Of a stretch of 64,000 nucleotides of DNA, positions 39,592 through 48,607 are shown one piece after another. The notes under the pieces were generated by a model, which saw nothing but the letters and a program-made list of their open reading frames with translations, ran no database searches and had not been told where the DNA came from. The stretch is taken from positions 52,804 through 116,803 of the forward strand of contig NZ_NFLI01000014.1 in NCBI RefSeq assembly GCF_002160825.1, in the 5' to 3' direction. The DNA comes from Lachnoclostridium sp. An131. GTDB taxonomy: Bacteria; Bacillota; Clostridia; Lachnospirales; Lachnospiraceae. Within the stretch, counting starts at the first letter, position 1, and the number at the start of each line of letters is the position of its first letter. The translations under genes were made by a program, and so were the position numbers.

Positions 39592-39937
39592 TCAGTCTGT
39601 AGCCTGCCTGCCGGATAACCCGCTCAAGCTCCTCCTCGGAATACATCCTTTTCGTCCGTATTACTGCGGATTTCTCCTTCAAATCTACCTGTGCCCAGAC
39701 ACCTTCTTCCCTGTTCAAAGCGTTTTCTACACGTTCTCTGCACCGGGTACAGGTCATACCCTCCACACCTATCTTCGCACAATAAGGATAATTTTCTTTC
39801 TTTTTATCCTTTACGCGGACCTTCCTTTCTCCACCCCCGCCTGTGCCGCAGCAGCCCTGTGTCAGCCTTTCTGCATAACTTTTGATCCCAAAGATGCACA
39901 CGACAATGATGATTAATAGAATCACTGCATTTTCCAT
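39557..39937 (-). CDS. Membrane-anchored heavy-metal-associated (HMA) domain protein
   Basis: A 126-residue protein with an N-terminal membrane helix (about 3-17), a linker with CCGTGGGGE, and a C-terminal HMA domain with the metal-binding GMTCTRC motif (about 61-67). Such domains pass Cu+ or Zn2+ to P1B ATPases. ATG at 39937 has GGAGG 9 bases upstream. It is the first gene of the cluster that ends with the P1B ATPase, whose own N-terminal domain lacks CxxC. The two may therefore act together, this protein supplying the metal-binding site. Confidence 0.88.
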   Translation of the reverse strand: MENAVILLIIIVVCIFGIKSYAERLTQGCCGTGGGGERKVRVKDKKKENYPYCAKIGVEGMTCTRCRERVENALNREEGVWAQVDLKEKSAVIRTKRMYSEEELERVIRQAGYRLTSFELTKAEGE

Positions 39938-40073
39938 CAGCCTGTACCTCCTCTTTCCTTTGCCAGCTGCTATCATTATAGCACCTCAGTGCTGAAAAAG
40001 GAGTTCTTAAAATCGATAATCTTTATCAATAACTGCTCTTTTATGTTCCCATACTGCAAAATTTCAAACGTGA

Positions 40074-41402
40074 CTAAGGATTTTTCAACACCTGATTAAG
40101 CACGTAAGCCAGAGGCTCCATGGCATTCATCATCTCCTCTACCGTATTTGTCTGGGCGCCTGCCTCCACCAGAAGCGACTTCGGGCGCAGATGCAGGTTA
40201 TAGCGCAGGCTTTTCAGATAAACCTTTCTGGTAAAGCCGGGATAATATTTCTCGCAGTTCAGCTTCATCTGCAGGGAAAGTGCCAGATTCTCTCCAATAT
40301 AGGGATTCTGCAGATAGTCTATCGGGCCGTTCCGCTTGCTGAAGCTTAAGCCGTTGAAAAACATAATCTGTGCCGTCGGCTTCCCGTTTACCTCCGTCAC
40401 CAGATGGGTATCCTCCTGTACGCCGTCCCGGTGCAGATCGATGATCACCTCTATCGACGGGTTTTCCGCCAGGATCTGCTCCACATCCTCCGCCGCCAGC
40501 GTGTAAGCCTGGTTCCTGTCCAGCTCTCCGTCAATAAAATCATAAACGTTCGTGTTATGTATGACATTGTATCCGTAAGTATCGCGGAGAAGCTCAGTCA
40601 GGTATTCTCCCACGCCCACGATCGTTGTGCTGTTGTCTCCTGGCACGGAATCCACAAAGCCCTCCTGGGAATGCGTATGGTAAATCAGAATCTGGGGCGC
40701 CGAATTGTCCTGCTTCATCGTCATATCCATCCCCAGAAGCTTCTCCGCGTTCAGAAGATCGCTGCTGATATCCGTATTGCTCTCAACGATATAAAAATTA
40801 TTTTTCAGGAAATCAAAGTCTGACAGCTGCTCCAGCGTATACTCGGTTCCCAGTATCTCTCCGCTCTGGACGGCAGCCTGCCCATCCCGGGTTTCCTGGA
40901 GCCCGGCCTGAGCCGCAGCCTCCTGCTCCCGCCTTGCCTGCTCCAGAGCCTCCTGCTCCTCCTGCGCGGCCCTTAAGTTTTCTTCCTCCACCTTCTCCGC
41001 GATGTCGAAAGCCTCCCCTGTCTGGACGTTAATTTCGTTTTCATCGTGAGCGCCACCCTGAATCAGGATTTCATAGGTGACTGCGCTTTCTGTCTCTGTC
41101 TCATACAGCTCCTGACTGTCCATAAAGGAAAACAGCGGGAAGATTCCCATGGCCTTTCTTATCAGCGTCTCGTCGAAGCCTGAGGAGGCTTCAGGCTCCC
41201 CCGCCGCGAAGGCAAGTCCCGGGTAAAGGCACTTTGCCGCCGCGTTCTGGAGGCTCCCTTCCGCGTTTGTCAGAATTTTCACACAGGCATAGCCGGCCCG
41301 GGAGAGAGTGCGGCCCCGGATTCCATAGCCCAGGATGTAGAGGCCTAAGACTCCGATAATCAGCCACACGATTCCGTTTATTATTTTATGCAGTCGGTTC
41401 AT
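40074..41402 (-). CDS. spoIIP: Stage II sporulation protein P
   Basis: A 442-residue SpoIIP, the cell-wall amidase/endopeptidase that works with SpoIID and SpoIIM to drive engulfment during sporulation. It has an N-terminal membrane anchor (about 8-28), an acidic coiled linker (about 135-180) and a C-terminal amidase-like domain with YHTHSQEGF (about 243), DLHRDG and a final LLVEAGAQTNT. It lies 80 bp after gpr, the usual arrangement. Confidence 0.95.
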   Translation of the reverse strand: MNRLHKIINGIVWLIIGVLGLYILGYGIRGRTLSRAGYACVKILTNAEGSLQNAAAKCLYPGLAFAAGEPEASSGFDETLIRKAMGIFPLFSFMDSQELYETETESAVTYEILIQGGAHDENEINVQTGEAFDIAEKVEEENLRAAQEEQEALEQARREQEAAAQAGLQETRDGQAAVQSGEILGTEYTLEQLSDFDFLKNNFYIVESNTDISSDLLNAEKLLGMDMTMKQDNSAPQILIYHTHSQEGFVDSVPGDNSTTIVGVGEYLTELLRDTYGYNVIHNTNVYDFIDGELDRNQAYTLAAEDVEQILAENPSIEVIIDLHRDGVQEDTHLVTEVNGKPTAQIMFFNGLSFSKRNGPIDYLQNPYIGENLALSLQMKLNCEKYYPGFTRKVYLKSLRYNLHLRPKSLLVEAGAQTNTVEEMMNAMEPLAYVLNQVLKNP

Positions 41403-41482
41403 TTTTTCACCCCATACCGCATCTTTGCCCGGGACAGTCCGGACATCAATGCTATCTTCAGTATATTCTCCCTGTCTTTTTT

Positions 41483-42337
41483 CTATGACAGAGCAATATT
41501 AAGCGCCTCAGAGATCGTAAAGCTTAAATGGCGTATCGTCTCGTCGATATCCTTTGGCGTGACAAACATTGTATTCAGCCCCGGAGGCACCGCATTTCTG
41601 TCTCTGACCGCATCATAGACAATGGTGGCGGCGTCCACCACCGTGGGAACGCCTATGGCAATGACCGGTACCCCTATCGTCTCTCTCGTCAGGCTGTGCC
41701 TGTGATTCCCGACGCCAGAACCGGGGTGAATCCCCGCGTCGGAAATCTGAATCGTCCTGTTCAGCCGCTTGCTGCTGCGGGCCGCCAGCGCATCGACAGC
41801 CACTACGACGTCAGGCCGGGTCTCCTCCACAACGCCTCTTATAATTTCAAGCGTCTCCATTCCTGTCTGGGCCATGACGCCAGGCACAATCCCGCTGACC
41901 ATATGAACCCTTTCCTTTTCAAAGGCTGCTTTTCCGTATTCCTTTACCACATGCCGGGTAATCCGCAGGTTTCCCACCACCTCCGGGCCCAGCGCGTCAG
42001 GCGTCACCTCACGGTTGCCAAGCCCTACAATCAGTACCGACCTCTCCTGATCAGTCCCCAGCAGCTCCTGGAGATAGACAGCCAGCGTCTCCGAAACCTC
42101 TCTGTGGTAATCCTTATCCGGATCCGAAAGCTTCGGAGCTTCCAGTGTAATATAGATCCCCACAGGCTTTCCCATGGCCTTTGCCCCATTTTCGGATTCG
42201 ATGCAAACCTTCGTAATCCGGATATCATGCTTTTCATCGTATTTTTCCTCCACAGAGACCCCGCGGATCTCCACATCCTCTTCAAAACGCTCCCTCGCCT
42301 CGAGCGCCAGATCTGTGCGCACCTGAAACTGCTCCAT
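41483..42337 (-). CDS. gpr: Germination protease GPR
   Basis: A 284-residue GPR, which degrades small acid-soluble spore proteins at germination. It is made as an inactive zymogen in the forespore. The N-terminal FQVRTDLALEAR resembles the SASP-like self-cleavage region, and VVGNLRITRHV, DALAARSSKRLNRTIQISD (in two parts) and IGVPTVVDAATIVYD mark the family. I start at ATG 42337 with AGGAG 5 bases upstream. It heads gpr-spoIIP and is divergent from rpsT. Confidence 0.95.
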   Translation of the reverse strand: MEQFQVRTDLALEARERFEEDVEIRGVSVEEKYDEKHDIRITKVCIESENGAKAMGKPVGIYITLEAPKLSDPDKDYHREVSETLAVYLQELLGTDQERSVLIVGLGNREVTPDALGPEVVGNLRITRHVVKEYGKAAFEKERVHMVSGIVPGVMAQTGMETLEIIRGVVEETRPDVVVAVDALAARSSKRLNRTIQISDAGIHPGSGVGNHRHSLTRETIGVPVIAIGVPTVVDAATIVYDAVRDRNAVPPGLNTMFVTPKDIDETIRHLSFTISEALNIALS

Positions 42338-42465
42338 TTTTTCTCCTCGCTTTTTTGTCATTGGACCTTTGCAGGCGCAATCCTCTTTTGCTTTCAGCCG
42401 TATAAACGCGATCCTGACAGGTCCATCTTAATACCCAGTTTTCACGTTTTTTTGCAAATTATGTA

Positions 42466-42494
42466 TTGACAGAAAAGCTTTCCTGGCCTACAAT
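42466..42494 (+). promoter_or_regulatory. rpsT promoter
   Basis: TTGACA (42466-42471), a 17-bp spacer and TACAAT (42489-42494), a near-consensus vegetative promoter about 94 bp before the rpsT start. Confidence 0.9.
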
Positions 42495-42587
42495 AAATGA
42501 GTATGTTTTGTAAAGACGTCCGTGTCCGGCTTTTACGGAACATGTACAGATAAAATCAGTGTGAATGATAAGTTGGAGGTGTACAGA

Positions 42588-42851
42588 TTGGCTAACATCA
42601 AATCCGCAAAGAAAAGAGTTCTGATTGCCGAGACAAGAACAGCGAGAAACAAGGCAATCAAATCTGAGGTTAAGACTGCGATTAAGAAAGTAGATGCTGC
42701 AGTTGCCGCAAAGGATGCTGAGACCGCAAAGGCCTGCCTGAAGGCTGCGATCTCCGTTATGAGTAAGGCGACTTCCAAGGGCGTGTACCACAAGAATACC
42801 ACATCCCGGAAGATCTCCCGCCTGACCAAGGCCGTAAACAGCATCGCTTAA
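42588..42851 (+). CDS. rpsT: 30S ribosomal protein S20
   Basis: An 87-residue S20, a 16S rRNA-binding protein. It starts at TTG 42588 (read as Met, then ANIKSAKKRV) with GGAGG 8 bases upstream. Weak starts such as TTG are common for this self-regulated gene. Basic helices run through to the end (SRKISRLTKAVNSIA). It stands alone, with its own promoter and terminator. Confidence 0.97.
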   Translation: MANIKSAKKRVLIAETRTARNKAIKSEVKTAIKKVDAAVAAKDAETAKACLKAAISVMSKATSKGVYHKNTTSRKISRLTKAVNSIA

Positions 42852-42860
42852 TTACTTCAT

Positions 42861-42900
42861 AAAAAAAGACGCCCAATACCGTCAGTTGGGCGTCTTTTTT
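42861..42900 (+). terminator. rpsT terminator
   Basis: Stem AAAAGACGCCCAA with TTGGGCGTCTTTTTT and a short loop, about 10 bp after the rpsT stop. Confidence 0.95.
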
Positions 42901-43001
42901 ATACAGCGGGACAGAAAGTTCTGCCACAGGAAACGGCAGAGCCTTCGCAAAGCAGGATTTTCTATGGACCCGTACGTTTCCGTTCTTGGAGGTAAGCTAT
43001 T

Positions 43002-43994
43002 ATGAAAATGCTGGCAGAGGATATTAAAAACGGCAGCTTCAAGACCTCCTACCTTCTCTACGGAGAGGAGGCCTATCTGCGCAATCAGTATAAAAACAAA
43101 CTGAAAAACGCCCTGGTGAATCCGGACGATACAATGAACTTTTCCCGTTTTGAAGGAAAGAACATCGACCCGGCCGAGATCATCAGTCTGGCAGACACGC
43201 TGCCTTTTTTTGCAGAGCGCCGGCTGATTCTGATCGAAGACAGCGGCTTCTTCAAAAACAAATGCGATGAGCTGGCCGACTATCTTCCGGGTCTGCCGGA
43301 GACTACCTGCCTTCTGTTCGCAGAGACAGAGGTGGATAAGCGCAGCCGGCTCTACAAAGCCGTCCAGAAATACGGCCGGGTGACAGAATTTCAGTCTCAG
43401 GATGAGCGGACCCTGATGAGATGGATTCTGGGCACTCTCAAAAAGGAAAACAAAAAAATTACAGAGGATACGCTCCGGCATTTTCTGGAACGCACCGGCT
43501 CCGATATGGAAAATATCCATATGGAGCTGGAAAAGCTTTTAAGCTATACGGAAGGGCGGGATGTGATCACCTCAGAAGATGTGGAAGAAATCTGCACCAT
43601 GCAGACGACCGGCCAGATTTTTGAGATGATCCGGGCCATCGCGGAAAAGAAGCAGCGCCTGGCCCTCGACCTCTACTACGATCTGCTGGCCCTGAAGGAG
43701 CCTCCCATGCGGATTCTCTTTCTCATCGCCCGCCAGTTCAATCAGCTCCTGCTCGTCAAAAGTCTGGCAGCCAAAGGCATGGACCGCTCTTCCATCGCTA
43801 CGAAGGCCCAGGTGGCTCCGTTTATCGCAGGCCGGCTGATGACCCAGGCCAGAAGCTTTACGCTGGAACAGCTGAAAAATGCGGTAAAGGACTGTGTGGA
43901 CGCTGAAGAGGCCGTAAAGACCGGACGGATGACAGATATCTTAAGCGTCGAGCTTCTGATTGTAAAATACAGCGCCGGCATTCTGAAAAAATGA
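43002..43994 (+). CDS. holA: DNA polymerase III, delta subunit
   Basis: A 330-residue HolA, the clamp-loader subunit that opens the sliding clamp. Domain I resembles AAA+ without a working ATP site, then comes the collar domain (LFLIARQFNQLLLVKSL, about 240-256). The start MKMLAEDIKNGSFKTSYLLYG (in two parts) follows GGAGG. It lies between rpsT and comEC, as in most Clostridia. Confidence 0.95.
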   Translation: MKMLAEDIKNGSFKTSYLLYGEEAYLRNQYKNKLKNALVNPDDTMNFSRFEGKNIDPAEIISLADTLPFFAERRLILIEDSGFFKNKCDELADYLPGLPETTCLLFAETEVDKRSRLYKAVQKYGRVTEFQSQDERTLMRWILGTLKKENKKITEDTLRHFLERTGSDMENIHMELEKLLSYTEGRDVITSEDVEEICTMQTTGQIFEMIRAIAEKKQRLALDLYYDLLALKEPPMRILFLIARQFNQLLLVKSLAAKGMDRSSIATKAQVAPFIAGRLMTQARSFTLEQLKNAVKDCVDAEEAVKTGRMTDILSVELLIVKYSAGILKK

Positions 43995-44003
43995 GCGCTG
44001 CCT

Positions 44004-45689
44004 TCACTTTTCATATCTCTCGCTTTCCGTAAAGCCTTCCACCTGGAACCGCTCTCCGTCGCTTCTCACCGTCAGCGCCCCGCAGTCTGTAGTCACCAGA
44101 ACCCGGCTTCCAGCCGCCTGGAGCCGCATAAGCGTCTCCTGATGGGGATGCCCATAGGAATTATCCTTTCCGCAGGAAATCAGCGTCAGCACCGGGGAGG
44201 CAGCCTGCAGCCAGGCTTCGGAGCTGGAGGTGCTGGAACCGTGATGACCGGCCTTCAGCACGTCACAGTCTGTCTCCACTCCCATTCGCAGTATTTCTTC
44301 CTCGCCCTCCTCCCCCAGATCTCCTGTGAGCAGCATGGAAAACTTTCCGCAGGTGACCCGAAGCGTCACGGAGGCCGCATTCGTGTCCGCATATTCTACG
44401 CCGGCACAGGGATAGAGGCAGTCGAGCCTCGCCGAGCTGTCCTCCAATATCATGCCCTCTCCAATCGTGCCGATCCTGACGCCGGAGCCTCTGGCAAGCA
44501 CAGCCAGCTCCTTTCCCTTTTCTTCCTTCCAGGAGGCCTCTGAGAGAAGCAGTGTACCGATCTTCAGATTTCCCGGGCGTGCGCTCTGAAGCAGAAGTTC
44601 CTCTATGCCTGAGACATGGTCCTTGTCAAGATGCGTGGCGACGACATAATCCAGCCTGCCCACGCCCTCCGCCTTCAAAAACGGCAGAATCCGGTAGGTT
44701 CCCACCTTCGACACGCTGGTGCTTCCTCCGTCCACCAGGATCGCCGTGCCTGCCGCCGTGCGCAGAAAAAGCGCCTCCCCCTGTCCCACATCCAGCATGG
44801 TAAACTGAAATCCGCCCGAAAACCGGACAAGCAGCAGAAGATTCAGAAGCAGCAGGCCCCCCGCGCTGCAAAGCCTTTTCCTTTTCAGCTGCGGTTCCGG
44901 ACGCTTTTCTGCTTCCTCCGCCTCCTCTTCACCGCAGACGGCAGCTTCAGCTATCTGCTTTTTTCGGTTTTCTCTTACCTGGAACCGCCACAGAAGAAAG
45001 GCTGCCAGGCAGAAATAATAGAGGAACAGCTGCCAGTCTGCAGGCCTTCCGCAATGTATCACAGAACCAGGAAGCCGTAAGGACAGGCTTCCCAGCCTCT
45101 CATAAAGCTCCATAATGGCAGAACACAATACCGCCGGTATTCTGGCTGCTCCGATTGAAAAAAAGCTTAAACCCACAGCCAAGATACCGGAAAACATCAA
45201 GGCTGTCATCAGAGGGATCACCACCAGGTTCAGCGGCACAGAATACAGAGGGATCTCGTAATAACAGCTTTCTACCATCGGAAGCGTCACAAGCTGCACG
45301 GAAAGGCTTAAGACTACAGCCTGAAACCGCTTTTTCCGCACCGGAAACAGCTCCAGCAGCACCGGGTAGACAAGACCGATTCCCAGCACAGCTCCAAACG
45401 AAAGAAGAAAGGAAGCACTTTTGGCATAGAGCGGCTGCTGTACCAGAAGAACCAGGGCGGCAAAGGCAAGAGAGGTGAGCATATCATAGCTCTTTCCAAG
45501 CAAATCTGCCGTAACTGACAGAAGGAACATCAGCACTGCCCTGGCTGTAGACGTGCTCATCCCTGTCAAAACCCCATAGGAGAGCACCAGCAGCATCGAT
45601 GGAATTCCCGAAAGCCAGAAGGGAAGCCCAGCCCTTCTCAGGAGCCGGTACAGCGTCATTCCGAAGACGGACACATGGAGGCCCGTCAA
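44004..45689 (-). pseudogene. comEC: comEC, 3' part, separated from its 5' part by an integrated element
   Basis: 561 codons of the DNA-uptake channel ComEC. The frame begins at the conserved (S/T)GLHVS motif, in the middle of the protein; the N-terminal soluble domain and first helices (about 200-250 residues) are missing, and stop codons lie just upstream. What remains is the ComEC membrane core (about 1-240) and the C-terminal metallo-beta-lactamase domain with THLDKDHVSG and AGHHGSS. The first codon is TTG without a ribosome-binding site. An integrated element begins here, so the 5' part should lie beyond the element's far end. While integrated, transformation by this route should be off; exact excision would restore it. 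Confidence 0.9.
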
Positions 45690-45720
45690 GACTTTCTTTA
45701 CTTATTATAATGTAGCAAAA
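45680..45720. other. Left junction (att) of the mobile element in comEC
   Basis: Chromosomal comEC coding sequence ends within about 45687-45700, and unrelated AT-rich sequence follows. This is one hybrid attachment site. The core cannot be fixed without the other end. A crossover inside the codons for the (S/T)GLH motif fits serine-integrase sites in comEC. Confidence 0.65.
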
Positions 45721-45733
45721 GGGACTTAATATA

Positions 45734-45772
45734 AACAGGGGGTAAAGCAAAGAGACTATTTCACCCCCTGTT
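45734..45772 (-). terminator. Terminator (or att-flank inverted repeat) at the element's left end
   Basis: Perfect 10-bp arms AACAGGGGGT (45734-45743) and ACCCCCTGTT (45763-45772). On the minus strand the stem runs into TATATT after the first gene of the element, which suggests a terminator. Confidence 0.6.
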
Positions 45773-45826
45773 ACCCCCGTAAAGATCATAATGTTATCCT
45801 TATAAATGTCTTTTTGTCACTCTATA

Positions 45827-46867
45827 TTAATCGATTGTGGCTTTTATACGATTGGCCAACTTTTCGATAATATCATTTTCATCTTTCCACATAATAGTAT
45901 TCTTCTGAGCAACATCAAAATGTAATCTTACATCGTTCCGGCAAATTTGAATAACATCTTTTCCAAGCCCCATAGCATAGCCCTCTTCAAAATATGCACC
46001 ATTGTTTTTGTCAGTAAGATCCACTACCACAAACCGGCTGTTTTTTATGTACTTAAGTAATTCTGGTGTTATATAATCATTGTGTTGCACTTCATCAATA
46101 AAAATGGCTATATATCCTGCTTTTTGAATTCCTTCACGAATAGCTTCGCGCACAGGCTTAGTTTCATCTCCAAACTGCATTGCCACAAAAGCATTTCTTC
46201 CATTTGCAGAATTTTTTTGTAAAATGTCTACACGACTATAACCTTCTGGAGTTAATGAAAGCTTTAGAAGACCGTCTTTATCAAACCATTGATCTCCTTT
46301 CCCCTGTTCAATATAGCCTTTCTGTTCTAAACACGATAACATATAATGAGATTGTGCGCTGATTAGTTGTGCATCTCTATTTATACGTTTACCAGTACTG
46401 TAATCAAATCTGTCTACGAAAAGCGCACTATATAGTTCTTCTTTTCCAAGTGCAACTTTCTCTCCTACATGCTTAATTCGGTCGTCTAAAAACAGAATAA
46501 TTTTATCTATCTTTTCAGCAAAAGTACTAGGATACCAATTTTCCACAATTTCCTTTGATAAATGGACAGGACGACCATGCGTCCTATCCCCTTCATCATA
46601 TTTTCGTTTCCACTTATCACACCATTCCTTATCGCGATTTGTATAATATCTAGGTTCCAATATATTATCGGGAAATTTATTATACAGCAAATAAGAACCC
46701 AAATGATTAAAGTCAAAGTCTACCTCTGGCGCATCCAGTGGAAGTTGTATTTCAAAGCGACCACAAACCGGACATGCATAAAACACTGTAACAGTAGCCG
46801 GATCTGTCTGCTTTTGAGCCTCTGAGCCGCATAATATACATTTACAATTTTCAGGTGCACTAGCCAT
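45827..46867 (-). CDS. Zinc-ribbon protein with a nucleoside-deoxyribosyltransferase/TIR-like domain
   Basis: A 346-residue protein. The N-terminal part has two Cys pairs (C10/C13 in CILC and C32/C35 in CPVC), a zinc ribbon. A helical middle (about 105-220) follows, possibly with a winged helix. The C-terminal domain (about 224-346) begins AFVAMQFG and contains VVVDLTDKNNGAYFEEGYAMGLG (in two parts): Asp283, Asn289 and Glu294/295 in the order seen in nucleoside 2-deoxyribosyltransferases and related TIR-like NAD-cleaving domains. Such domains are common effectors in phage defence. It is the outermost gene of the element, beside the comEC junction, where cargo often sits. Defence is inferred. 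Confidence 0.75.
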   Translation of the reverse strand: MASAPENCKCILCGSEAQKQTDPATVTVFYACPVCGRFEIQLPLDAPEVDFDFNHLGSYLLYNKFPDNILEPRYYTNRDKEWCDKWKRKYDEGDRTHGRPVHLSKEIVENWYPSTFAEKIDKIILFLDDRIKHVGEKVALGKEELYSALFVDRFDYSTGKRINRDAQLISAQSHYMLSCLEQKGYIEQGKGDQWFDKDGLLKLSLTPEGYSRVDILQKNSANGRNAFVAMQFGDETKPVREAIREGIQKAGYIAIFIDEVQHNDYITPELLKYIKNSRFVVVDLTDKNNGAYFEEGYAMGLGKDVIQICRNDVRLHFDVAQKNTIMWKDENDIIEKLANRIKATID

Positions 46868-46985
46868 ATATTTCTACTTCCTTTCCAATTTATTTCTTTA
46901 TATTAGTATCTCAAATTCATAATATTTCAGCAAGTTTTTCTTTAGATATAGAAATTATCCCTTCCCACAAGACAAAGTACGCTTT

Positions 46986-47294
46986 TCAAATTTTATTTGT
47001 TGAAAAAAGGTATCCATAATCATACATTTTCATGCTGAGATATTTTCCTATATCCAGAAGATTATTTATGATAATTTCTACGTCCCTGTCCTCTTGATCT
47101 GACTTCCCAAGGCGGGTGCAGATCCTGTCATAGGCATCTCTCATTTCTGAATACAGGTTACTACACAGTTTTCCTTCCTCATACTCATTTTCCACATATT
47201 TGCTTTCTGCCACAGGAAAATGCGCCAAATCCAGAGACCCGTTTGCAAGGTCATAAATCAGGTTCTTAAATTCTTGACTCTTCTTATCCATCAC
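46986..47294 (-). CDS. Small protein of unknown function (DUF6809-like)
   Basis: A 102-residue, mainly helical, acidic protein. The stretch AYDRICTRLGKSDQEDRDVE and the final LSMKMYDYGYLF resemble small mobile-element proteins that I associate with DUF6809; I am not sure. It lies between an HTH gene and the zinc-ribbon gene on the same strand. No function can be suggested. Confidence 0.65.
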   Translation of the reverse strand: MMDKKSQEFKNLIYDLANGSLDLAHFPVAESKYVENEYEEGKLCSNLYSEMRDAYDRICTRLGKSDQEDRDVEIIINNLLDIGKYLSMKMYDYGYLFSTNKI

Positions 47295-47373
47295 TATACC
47301 TCATTCTTCGTAATTTATTATTCTCTGGCGCACAGAAAGCTACATTAGCACTTCTCTCTTTTGTATCTTAACG

Positions 47374-47417
47374 AAAAAGGGAAACAGTTCTTCGAATTTC
47401 ACATAGAACTGCTTCCC
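47374..47417 (-). terminator. Terminator after the HTH gene
   Basis: Arms 47379-47391 and 47405-47417 pair with few mismatches (CAGTTCT/AGAACTG core) and lead into TTTTT on the minus strand. Confidence 0.75.
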
Positions 47418-47740
47418 TACTTGTTCTTCAGACTGCGGACAAATTGAATAAGAATTCTTCGTTCATCTCTTCCCAATTCATCCCACGTTTCAATAATCTC
47501 TCTTTGCTCTTTTGATAGATCGGGCCTCCTACCTTCTCCGGCAAAGAACTGCGCCAGTGTGATTCCAAATGCATCACATATCTTTTCCAGCGTTGGTATC
47601 GTAGGTATACTCTCCATTTTCATGATATTGCCTACAGCCGTCTGGGACATCCCTGTTAACTGAGCAAGTCGATATTTTGAAACATGATATTTCTCACACA
47701 ATTCTTTTACCCTATCTGCAATGTACTCTTCTATATGCAA
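47417..47740 (-). CDS. XRE-family HTH transcriptional regulator
   Basis: A 107-residue protein with an N-terminal Cro/CI-type helix-turn-helix (YRLAQLTGMSQTAVGNIMKM, about 23-42) and a tail with FAGEGRRPDLS and a helical end. The start is TTG 47740 with GAGAGG upstream. It faces away from another HTH gene across a 400-bp region, like the two regulators of a lysogeny switch. Confidence 0.85.
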   Translation of the reverse strand: MHIEEYIADRVKELCEKYHVSKYRLAQLTGMSQTAVGNIMKMESIPTIPTLEKICDAFGITLAQFFAGEGRRPDLSKEQREIIETWDELGRDERRILIQFVRSLKNK

Positions 47741-48137
47741 GTAAACTACACCTCTCTTCTGTTTTACATACGCTTATTGTAACTGTAATTCAGAAGTTTT
47801 ATTAGAACTGTATTACTTGACTATTTTACTAAAGTGTAATGGAGTATTCGGGTAAAAAAATAAGAACTATGAGTTCCACATTCCGTCTATGTATTTTTTT
47901 AATCTCTTATTCCTTTGTATGCCGTTTTCTAAACAATTTCACCTTTTTTCCTTGCACAAGCATACCATTGATCTATGGTTTCTTCAATAAAAATCAATCG
48001 ACAAATTCCTACATATTCCGGTGTTTTTTCGCCTCCAAAATTACTCCACTGCTCTTACATAATATACCTAATCAAACTTGCCCTTTTCATCTATCGTAAA
48101 AGAGACGGATTTCATCGTCAGAAAGGAAGGTATATGT
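47741..48137. promoter_or_regulatory. Divergent control region between two HTH genes
   Basis: 397 bp, AT-rich, without a convincing gene. The half-sites AACTGTAATT and GAACTGTATTA lie near 47777-47815 and could be operators. A clear promoter pair could not be fixed by eye. The right end holds the AAAGGAAGG site of the plus-strand HTH gene. Confidence 0.5.
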
Positions 48138-48509
48138 ATGATGAACGTAAATTTCAAACTCATCGGAAAAAGGATTCAAGAAGTGAGAAAACAGCAGGAA
48201 ATGACCCAAGCTGAACTGGCTGCGTTAACTGATATGTCGGATTCCTATATCAGTTATATTGAAACTGCCAAGAAACAGGCAAGCCTCGAATCCCTTGTCC
48301 GGATCTCCAATGCTCTGGGAATTACTGTGGATGAATTGCTCAGCGGTAATCAACTTCATAATCCCACGGATTATCAGACCGATATTGATCTGCTGATGGA
48401 AGATTGTTCTCTTCTAGAGCGCCGTTTTATTTATGAATTGATCTCCGTAGCAAAATATATCATTCGCAACAACGGCTGGGAGTTAATTGAAACGGGGCAT
48501 AATTCCTGA
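48138..48509 (+). CDS. XRE-family HTH regulator
   Basis: A 123-residue protein. The N-terminal HTH (about 9-63) is classic: IGKRIQEVRKQQEMTQAELA, then MSDSYISYIETAKKQASLES and LVRISNALGITVDELL. A helical C-terminal part probably mediates dimer formation. ATG at 48138 (or 48141) follows AAAGGAAGG. It lies upstream of the recombinase operon but is separated from it by a terminator, so it is a candidate repressor of the element rather than part of that operon. Confidence 0.9.
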   Translation: MMNVNFKLIGKRIQEVRKQQEMTQAELAALTDMSDSYISYIETAKKQASLESLVRISNALGITVDELLSGNQLHNPTDYQTDIDLLMEDCSLLERRFIYELISVAKYIIRNNGWELIETGHNS

Positions 48510-48515
48510 CGCTAT

Positions 48516-48556
48516 GACCAGAGGTTAAGCACTTGACCTCTGGTCTATTTTCTTTT
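48516..48556 (+). terminator. Terminator before the recombinase operon
   Basis: Perfect 10-bp arms GACCAGAGGT (48516-48525) and ACCTCTGGTC (48536-48545), then TATTTTCTTTT. Confidence 0.9.
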
Positions 48557-48607
48557 CTTACAAAGAAAATATAATGATACGTAACAATACATGAAAGGCG
48601 TGAAAAA

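Noticed and set aside
45734..45772. The 10-bp inverted repeat as the attachment core
   Set aside because: It lies about 45 bp inside the element and is well placed as the terminator of the first gene. The junction itself is nearer 45,690.
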